DNA from: Pseudomonadales bacterium
Lineage (GTDB): Bacteria > Pseudomonadota > Gammaproteobacteria > Pseudomonadales > Pseudohongiellaceae
Length of the DNA: 6,428 nucleotides
Assembly (NCBI GenBank): GCA_031277435.1
Contig: JAITMI010000163.1
Span: 1 to 6,428 of the forward strand
Reading direction: 5' to 3'
Every line of letters begins with the position of its first letter. The stretch's first letter is position 1. Positions 1 through 5,149 of the stretch are shown here, piece by piece. Under the pieces are notes generated by a model. The model ran no database searches. It worked only from the letters and a program-made list of their open reading frames with translations, and was not told where the DNA came from. A program made the translations under genes and the position numbers.

Positions 1-2382
1 CAGCCGCCGCGCTGGCGGCGTGGCGATGATTGACAGGTCGCGCATTTCGCTCAGCGCCAGGTTCAAGGTGCGCGGAATCGGCGTGGCGGTGAGCGTGAGG
101 ATGTCCACGTTGGCCTTCAGCGCCAATAGGCGTTCTTTCTGGCGCACGCCAAAGCGGTGTTCTTCGTCGATGATGAGCAGGCCCAGGGAACGGTATTTGA
201 GATTTTCGTTCAAGAGTTTGTGAGTGCCGATCACGATGTCTACTTGGCCTTCCGCCAATTGCCGCAAGGTGGCGTCCTGCTGTTTGCCGGCGACGAAACG
301 TGACAATAGCGCGATTTTGACCGGCCAGTCGGCAAAGCGGTCGCGGAAGGTGTCGTAATGCTGCTGCGCCAGCAAGGTGGTGGGCACCAGTACCGCCACC
401 TGTTTGGCGTTACTTACCGCGATGAAGGCGGCGCGCAGCGCTACTTCGGTCTTGCCGAAACCGACGTCGCCGCACACCAAGCGGTCCATTGGCCGCGGCG
501 CTTGCAGATCGGCGCTGACGGCGGCGATGGCGTTGGCTTGATCCTCGGTTTCCTCGAAGGGAAAGGCGTTACAGAAGAGTTGATAGTCGGCCTCGTGCAG
601 CGTGAACGCCTGGCCTTGCTGCGCCGCGCGGCGCGCGTGCAAGTCGAGCAGTTCCGCCGCTACGTCGATGATTTTTTCTTGCGCTTTGCGTTTGGCTTTT
701 TGCCATTGGTCGCTGCCGAGGCGATGCAGCGGCGCGTGTTCCGGGTCGCCGCCGCTGTAGCGGCTGATCAGGTGCAGGCTCGCCACCGGCACGTAGAGCT
801 TGGCGGCATCGGCGTATTCGAGCACTAGAAATTCGGTGAGCTGGCCTTCCACCTCGAAACTGTCGAGGCCGAGATAACGGCCCACGCCGTGATCGAGGTG
901 CACCACGGGCGAACCAGGGTTGAGTTCGGTGAGGCTTTTGAAAACGAATTCGCTTTGATCCTGAAACTTGCCGCGGCGGCGCTGCTGGCTGACGTGGTGG
1001 ATGAAAAGCTGGTTTTCGGTAATCGCGATCAGGCCCGCTTCGCGCAGCCAAAGACCCGCTTCGAGCGGCGCCACGGTGATGGCGAGCGCATCTTCGCCGT
1101 CGATAAATTCGCGCCAGTTCGTCAGTACCCGCGGGCTCAGATCGATGCGGCGTAATAGTTCCAGCATCGCTTCGCGCCGGCCGGGGGAATCGCAGCAAAA
1201 GAGAATGCGACCGCGGCTTTGTTCGCGCAAAAAACTTTGCACTTTAGCTAAGGGCTGCTCGGCTTTGGCTTCTACCGCGAGATCGGGGAACTGGCCGCTG
1301 GCGAGGTTGTGGTGGCCGGCCTTGGCCTCCAGAGTATTGGAATGCAAATGCAGCCGCGGCAAGGGTTTGAGCGTGGCGGATAATTCTTCCACGCTAAGGA
1401 ATAATTGTTCCGGCGGCAGGATGGGCCGCTGATTATCAATCGAACGTTCCGCGTAACGGGCGCGGATTTCGCGCCAGAATTGTTCCGCGCCCTGCGCCAC
1501 TTCGCCGTGGCTGAGGCATTGCAAGGAGGCGGGCAGATAATCGAACAGGCTCACCAGCGCGGGAAAAAATAACGGTAAATAATATTCGATGCCGGCGCTG
1601 GCGAGGCCGCGCGAAATGTCCTCGTACAAGGGGCAGCGCCGCACGTCCACCGCGAAGGCGGCGCGGAAGGCTTGGCGGAAGCGGGCGATGGCTTCTTGGT
1701 GCAGAGGATATTCGCGGCCCGGCAAGAGGCGCACGGCGTCTACTTTTTCGGCGGAAAGCTGGCTGTCGGGCGAAAAAGTGCGCAGGCTTTCGATTTCGTC
1801 GTCGAACAATTCGATGCGGTAGGGCGTGGCGCTGCCCATCGGAAACAAATCCATGATCGAACCGCGCACCGCGAATTCGCCGTGCTCGTACACCGAATCC
1901 ACGCAACTGTAACCCGCCGCTTCCAGCGCGCGGCGCATGTCGTCGAGCGCGAAACGCTGGCCCACTTGCAAGTCGAGCGTGTTGGCGCTGATGTATTCAC
2001 AAGGCGGCAGGCGGTGTAACAGCGTGGTCACCGGCAGGATCAGCACGCCGCGCTTGAGTTGCGGCAGGCGGTACAGCGTTTGCAGGCGCGTGGAGATGAT
2101 GTCCTGGTGCGGTGAAAAATTGTCGTAGGGCAGCGTTTCCCAATCGGGGAAGGTGAGGAGTTGCAGGCTCTGTGCACCATCGAGAAAAAATTCCAGCTCG
2201 GCGTGCAGGCGTTCGGCCTGGCGCGAGTTTTCGGTGATCAACAGCGTCAGCCCCTCAAAGCCGAGCGCCGCCCGCGCCAGCGCCAGGCTCGCGGCGGCGC
2301 CTTGCAGGCCGCCCCAATGCTGGCGCTGGCCGGCAATGAGGCGTGGAGGGTGATTCAGATCGAGAGCGGGAGCCTGGGACAT
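1..2382 (-). CDS. mfd: Transcription-repair coupling factor Mfd (C-terminus beyond left edge)
   Basis: Mfd is a DNA translocase. It pushes RNA polymerase stalled at DNA damage off the template and recruits UvrA for nucleotide excision repair. The frame is open for 794 codons from an ATG at 2382 down to base 1. Residues about 1-330 form the degenerate UvrB-like region, with DWETLPYDNFSPHQDIIS and EHGEFAVRG followed by DLFPMGS. Residues about 485-560 form the RNA-polymerase-interacting domain, with HLDHGVGRY near 497 and KLYVPVASLHLISRY. The translocase follows, with Walker A GDVGFGKTE (K644), DEEH box D739-H742, TATPIPRTL, and TPPARRL at the cut. These motifs match E. coli Mfd, about 1150 residues long, at an offset of about ten, so roughly 350 C-terminal residues (end of the translocase and the autoinhibitory D7) are missing. 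The ATG fits the family N-terminus, but no strong Shine-Dalgarno precedes it. It is divergent from gap. The identification is very secure. Confidence 0.97.
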   Translation of the reverse strand, partial: MSQAPALDLNHPPRLIAGQRQHWGGLQGAAASLALARAALGFEGLTLLITENSRQAERLHAELEFFLDGAQSLQLLTFPDWETLPYDNFSPHQDIISTRLQTLYRLPQLKRGVLILPVTTLLHRLPPCEYISANTLDLQVGQRFALDDMRRALEAAGYSCVDSVYEHGEFAVRGSIMDLFPMGSATPYRIELFDDEIESLRTFSPDSQLSAEKVDAVRLLPGREYPLHQEAIARFRQAFRAAFAVDVRRCPLYEDISRGLASAGIEYYLPLFFPALVSLFDYLPASLQCLSHGEVAQGAEQFWREIRARYAERSIDNQRPILPPEQLFLSVEELSATLKPLPRLHLHSNTLEAKAGHHNLASGQFPDLAVEAKAEQPLAKVQSFLREQSRGRILFCCDSPGRREAMLELLRRIDLSPRVLTNWREFIDGEDALAITVAPLEAGLWLREAGLIAITENQLFIHHVSQQRRRGKFQDQSEFVFKSLTELNPGSPVVHLDHGVGRYLGLDSFEVEGQLTEFLVLEYADAAKLYVPVASLHLISRYSGGDPEHAPLHRLGSDQWQKAKRKAQEKIIDVAAELLDLHARRAAQQGQAFTLHEADYQLFCNAFPFEETEDQANAIAAVSADLQAPRPMDRLVCGDVGFGKTEVALRAAFIAVSNAKQVAVLVPTTLLAQQHYDTFRDRFADWPVKIALLSRFVAGKQQDATLRQLAEGQVDIVIGTHKLLNENLKYRSLGLLIIDEEHRFGVRQKERLLALKANVDILTLTATPIPRTLNLALSEMRDLSIIATPPARRL

Positions 2383-2409
2383 GCGGGAATGATTCGATGC
2401 TTGAAGCAG

Positions 2410-2461
2410 TAGGGCGGGTCTTGACCCGCCGTGACAATGACGGGGGGCAAGGCTCGCCCTA
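2410..2461. repeat. Imperfect inverted-repeat element in the mfd leader
   Basis: A 52-bp element is bounded by TAGGGCG at 2410-2416 and its exact complement CGCCCTA at 2455-2461. The arms extend to 17 bp (2410-2426 and 2445-2461) with 14 of 17 positions matching. Nested in the left half is a perfect 8-bp hairpin, GGCGGGTC / GACCCGCC, at 2413-2420 and 2423-2430 with a TT loop. No T-run follows the stem on either strand, so it is not a standard intrinsic terminator. The layout is like a small dispersed palindromic (REP or MITE-like) repeat, but there is only one copy in the window, so that class is inference. If the -10 box at 2481-2486 is real, the element lies in the untranslated leader of mfd, ending 28 bp before its start codon. 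Confidence 0.6.
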
Positions 2462-2480
2462 GGGTTTGAAAATGCCGCGC

Positions 2481-2486
2481 AGTATA
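2481..2486 (-). promoter_or_regulatory. Possible -10 box for mfd
   Basis: Read on the minus strand, this hexamer is TATACT, which matches TATAAT at five of six positions. It lies about 100 bp upstream of the mfd ATG. No good -35 hexamer lies 15-18 bp upstream, and there is no TGn extension, so the call rests on the -10 hexamer and its position in a divergent intergenic region. Confidence 0.35.
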
Positions 2487-2509
2487 GCCCAAAGCGGCCC
2501 TGATTCGGT

Positions 2510-2538
2510 TGGACAGGATGCGGGGCGGACGGGATAAT
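2510..2538 (+). promoter_or_regulatory. Sigma70-type promoter for gap-apbE-sthA
   Basis: The -35 hexamer TGGACA (2510-2515) and the -10 hexamer GATAAT (2533-2538) each match the consensus at five of six positions and are separated by the optimal 17 bp. Transcription would start near 2545, giving a leader of about 38 nt before the GTG start of gap. No other promoter of this quality was seen facing right, so it probably drives the whole three-gene operon. It partly overlaps the control region of the divergent mfd gene. Confidence 0.65.
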
Positions 2539-2549
2539 ACGCGGGTTTT

Positions 2550-2571
2550 TTCAACCGACATTCAACCGACA
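2550..2571 (+). repeat. Tandem 11-bp direct repeat in the gap leader
   Basis: TTCAACCGACA occurs twice back to back, at 2550-2560 and 2561-2571. It starts a few bases after the predicted transcription start and runs into the Shine-Dalgarno sequence. It could be a simple duplication that lengthened the leader, or paired half-sites for a regulator. The sequence does not distinguish these. Confidence 0.6.
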
Positions 2572-2574
2572 GGA
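2571..2574 (+). promoter_or_regulatory. Ribosome binding site fixing the GTG start of gap
   Basis: AGGA lies 8 nt before the GTG at 2583. The same frame has a stop (TAA, 2535-2537) upstream, with no ATG, GTG or TTG between it and 2583. GTG 2583 is therefore the first possible start in the frame, and it is well spaced from this site. Confidence 0.6.
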
Positions 2575-2582
2575 TCGACGCC

Positions 2583-4061
2583 GTGGTCAGACCAACAGCA
2601 GAACAAGGCTTTTTCAACGATTGGAAACAGCGGGAGGCCCTGGCGCAGGAAATGCTGCCGGTGCTGGGCCGGCTGGAAAACCTCAAAGGGGTGCAGGTTT
2701 TCCTGTATGGCACCACGCTGAGCAACCGCTCGGTCGCTGATCTGATGAAGGCGCATCGCCGCGTGCGGCAGATTGGCCGCAACGAAATGTCTGAATTCGA
2801 GAGCCATCCGGTGTTGATGGCTCTGTCCACGCTGGATCTCTGCCCCTGCCAGATCGACCTCGGCAAACTCACCGTGGGTTACATGCGCAAGCAGGCGGAT
2901 GATCCCAACGGCATCGACGTCAATAGCTGGGTCGCCAGTGAATTGAAGCATCTGATTGGCCGCGACCATCAGCCAATCGACAAGCCGGTGGATATCGTGC
3001 TGTACGGTTTTGGCCGCATTGGCCGCCTGGTCACCCGCTTGCTGTTGGAGCAGACCGGCAACGGCTCCATCATGCGTCTGCGCGCGGTGGTGGTGCGCAG
3101 GGGCGGCGACGGCGATCTGCAAAAGCGCGTCAACCTGCTGCGTAACGACTCGGTGCACGGCTCCTTCCGCGGCACGGTGCGCGTCGATGAGAAACAAAGC
3201 TACATCATCGCCAACGGCAACGTGGTGCATTTCATTTATGCCGACAGCCCCGATAGCATTGATTACACCAAGTACGGTATTTCCGACGCGCTGATCATCG
3301 ACAACACCGGCAAGTGGCGCGACAAGGAAGGCTTGTCCAAGCACCTGCAATCGAAGGGCGTCAGCAAGGTGATGCTGACCGCGCCGGGCAAGGGCGATCT
3401 GAAGAACATCGTGTGCGGCATCAACCATCACATGATCGAGTCGAGCGATACGCTCATCACCGCCGCCTCCTGCACCACCAACGCGATCGCGCCGGTGCTC
3501 AAGCTGATCCATGAGCGTTACGGGGTGGTGCATGGCCATGTTGAAACCGTGCATGCCTACACCAACGACCAGAACCTGATCGACAACTACCACAAGGCCG
3601 ACCGCCGTGGCCGCAGCGCCGCGCTGAACATGGTGCTCACCGAAACCGGCGCCGCCAAGGCGGTGGCCAAGGCGGTACCGGAGCTGGCCGGCAAACTGAC
3701 CGGCAACGCGGTGCGCGTGCCGGTGGCCGACGTGTCGATGGCGATCCTCAACCTGACCCTGGTCAAGCCCTGCACCAAGGAAGAAATCAACGAATACCTG
3801 CGCATGATCGCGCTGGATTCGCCGCTGCAAAACCAGATCGGCTACACCGAATCGCCCGACGCGGTGTCGAGCGACTTCATCGGCTCGCGCGAAGCGGCGA
3901 TTCTCGACGCCACCGCCACCATCAGTAACGGCACCAACCTGCTCTTGTACCTGTGGTACGACAACGAGTTTGGCTATTGCAGCCAGGTGGTGCGCATGGT
4001 GAGCAAGATGGCGGGCGTCAATCATCTGTCCTACCCCGAAAACCAGAGCATGGGGGCTTGA
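2583..4061 (+). CDS. gap: Glyceraldehyde-3-phosphate dehydrogenase, long form with N-terminal extension
   Basis: This enzyme interconverts glyceraldehyde 3-phosphate and 1,3-bisphosphoglycerate with NAD(P) in the cytosolic glycolytic/gluconeogenic pathway. It has 492 residues against about 330 for classical GapA, because about 135 mainly helical residues precede the catalytic core. The core starts with the Rossmann loop GFGRIGR (142-148). It continues with active-site ASCTTN (Cys297), the catalytic His in VHAYTN (His324, 27 residues after the Cys as in classical enzymes), phosphate-site TGAAKAV and RVP, and DNEFGY (460-465). All catalytic residues are present. The residues aligned with Asn31-Asp32 of NAD-specific GapA are Arg172-Arg173, which suggests NADP preference; this is inference. 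The long form next to mfd is known in pseudomonads, where it is annotated gap. The N-terminal part contains a CPC motif (87-89) of unknown meaning. The gene starts with GTG behind AGGA and leads the gap-apbE-sthA operon. Confidence 0.93.
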   Translation: MVRPTAEQGFFNDWKQREALAQEMLPVLGRLENLKGVQVFLYGTTLSNRSVADLMKAHRRVRQIGRNEMSEFESHPVLMALSTLDLCPCQIDLGKLTVGYMRKQADDPNGIDVNSWVASELKHLIGRDHQPIDKPVDIVLYGFGRIGRLVTRLLLEQTGNGSIMRLRAVVVRRGGDGDLQKRVNLLRNDSVHGSFRGTVRVDEKQSYIIANGNVVHFIYADSPDSIDYTKYGISDALIIDNTGKWRDKEGLSKHLQSKGVSKVMLTAPGKGDLKNIVCGINHHMIESSDTLITAASCTTNAIAPVLKLIHERYGVVHGHVETVHAYTNDQNLIDNYHKADRRGRSAALNMVLTETGAAKAVAKAVPELAGKLTGNAVRVPVADVSMAILNLTLVKPCTKEEINEYLRMIALDSPLQNQIGYTESPDAVSSDFIGSREAAILDATATISNGTNLLLYLWYDNEFGYCSQVVRMVSKMAGVNHLSYPENQSMGA

Positions 4062-4076
4062 GGACGCCAAGAACGC

Positions 4077-4081
4077 GGGAG
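4077..4081 (+). promoter_or_regulatory. Ribosome binding site supporting a TTG start of apbE
   Basis: GGGAG lies 6 nt before TTG 4088. No ATG is available in the apbE frame between the end of gap and the conserved ApbE core, so this site is the main reason for choosing TTG 4088 as the start. Confidence 0.45.
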
Positions 4082-4087
4082 CTGCGC

Positions 4088-5149
4088 TTGTTTCGGCCCA
4101 AGTCTTACAAAGCGCCCCTGGCTTATGCCCTGGGCGCTTTGGCGTTTCTGGGCCTGTGGTTTTTGTTCGCCAGCCGTAACGCGCCGCCGCTGGCGCTCTT
4201 GGGCGGCGGCACCATGGGCACTACCTGGAGCTTGCAGTATTGGGACGATGAGCCGCTCAATCCCGCGCTCGAAACCTTGCTGGTGAGCGAACTGGCGCGG
4301 CTCGACAGGGCGGTGTTTTCCACCTACGCGCCCGATTCCGAACTGAGCCAGCTCAATGCCAACCCGGCGCTGGAGGCGGTGGGCGTGTCGGAAGATCTGT
4401 TCGCGGTATTGCAATTGGCGCAAGAGGTCTACGAACAAAGCGGCGGCGCTTTCGACCCCAGCGTGGCGCCGCTGGTGCGGCTGTGGGGCTTCGGCCCCGA
4501 TCCCGAGCGCCCCGGCCTGCCCAGCAAGACCGCCATTGCCGCGGCGCGCGCCAGGGTGGGGCTGGAGGTCTTGCAACTGCGTCCGCGCGAGCAAAGCGTG
4601 ATTCGCTGGCAGTCGCTGGAACTTGATCTTTCCGCGATCGCCAAAGGCTATGCGGTGGACGTGTTGGCGGGCCTCTTGCAAGCGCAGGGCATCGACGACT
4701 ATTTACTGGAAATCGGCGGCGAACTGCGCGTGGCGGGCCGCAAACCCGACGGTTCCACCTGGCGCCTGGCAATCGAAAAACCGCAAGACGGCGCGCCCGC
4801 GGCCTTCGCCCTGCTCGACGCAGAGGGCGAAGCCTTCGCCTTGGCCAGTTCCGGCGATTACCGCAACTACCGCGAGATCGACGGCAAACGCTATTCGCAT
4901 GAAATCGACCCGCATAGCGGCTGGCCCATCGATCATGCCCTCCGCGCGGTAAGCGTAGTGGCCGCAACGGCGGCAGAGGCCGATGCCTGGGCCACCGCGC
5001 TCTTGGTGCTTGGCCCCGAGGAGGGCCTGCGTTTGGCCAGGGAGCGGGGGCTGGCGGCTTACTTCATAATTCATACAGATCAAGGATTTGTGACACAATC
5101 CTCACCTGATTTCAAAGCAAAATTCGCGAACATCGTCGAGGCGCCATGA
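4088..5149 (+). CDS. apbE: FAD:protein FMN transferase ApbE, membrane-anchored
   Basis: ApbE uses FAD and Mg2+ to attach FMN covalently to Ser/Thr of partner redox proteins such as NqrB, NqrC, RnfD and RnfG, on the periplasmic side of the membrane. Family motifs, numbered from TTG 4088 (353 residues), are TMGTTW (42-47), FSTYAPDSELSQLN (77-90), SGGAFDPSVAPLVRLWGF (118-135), LDLSAIAKGYAVD (179-191), LLEIGGELRVAG, SSGDYRNY, HEIDPHSGWP (271-280) and the Mg-site region EADAWATALLVLG (297-309). Length is normal. Residues 4-8 are basic and are followed by one hydrophobic segment (about 10-28), which acts as a signal anchor or uncleaved signal. Unlike many gammaproteobacterial ApbE proteins, there is no lipobox Cys. 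The start is uncertain. An alternative TTG at 4058 overlaps the gap stop, and the open frame reaches back to an ATG at 3953 inside gap, which is unlikely to be used. The stop overlaps the sthA start (ATGA). No nqr or rnf target gene is in view. Confidence 0.93.
   Translation: MFRPKSYKAPLAYALGALAFLGLWFLFASRNAPPLALLGGGTMGTTWSLQYWDDEPLNPALETLLVSELARLDRAVFSTYAPDSELSQLNANPALEAVGVSEDLFAVLQLAQEVYEQSGGAFDPSVAPLVRLWGFGPDPERPGLPSKTAIAAARARVGLEVLQLRPREQSVIRWQSLELDLSAIAKGYAVDVLAGLLQAQGIDDYLLEIGGELRVAGRKPDGSTWRLAIEKPQDGAPAAFALLDAEGEAFALASSGDYRNYREIDGKRYSHEIDPHSGWPIDHALRAVSVVAATAAEADAWATALLVLGPEEGLRLARERGLAAYFIIHTDQGFVTQSSPDFKAKFANIVEAP
5083..5102. repeat. Hyphenated dyad inside the apbE 3' end, just upstream of sthA
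   Basis: AGGATT-T-GTG and CACAATCCT form a 9-bp inverted repeat around a central A, perfect except for one extra T in the left half. It lies in a locally AT-richer stretch of an otherwise GC-rich gene and ends 43 bp before the sthA ATG. It could be an operator or RNA hairpin affecting sthA, or chance within codons. No convincing promoter accompanies it. Confidence 0.4.

Noticed and set aside
358..828. Plus-strand open frames of 150-200 codons opposite mfd
   Set aside because: They are shadows of the mfd frame. Mfd is continuous from 2382 to 1 without a stop and carries its motifs throughout this stretch.
2413..2430. The perfect 8-bp hairpin as an intrinsic terminator
   Set aside because: No run of T follows the stem in either direction, and both flanking genes are transcribed away from it, so a terminator has no upstream gene to serve here.
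2562..4070. A 502-codon open frame on the minus strand lying exactly opposite gap, rich in His, Ala, Val and Gln
   Set aside because: It mirrors gap almost end to end. Long antisense frames are expected opposite GC-rich genes with strong codon bias. The translation has no recognisable motif, its His-rich composition reflects the complement of biased codons, and gap itself has every catalytic residue.
3953..4087. Extended N-terminus of ApbE from ATG 3953 within gap
   Set aside because: It would overlap the conserved C-terminus of gap by more than 100 bp and add 45 residues of shadow sequence ahead of the natural hydrophobic segment. TTG 4088 gives the usual family length and has a ribosome binding site.
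5088..5116. TTGTGA followed 17 bp later by TTCAAA as an internal sthA promoter, and TGTGA...TCAC as a CRP-like site
   Set aside because: The -10 match is poor, and the spacing between TGTGA and TCAC is 8 rather than the 6 needed for a CRP site. The ATGA overlap already explains sthA expression.
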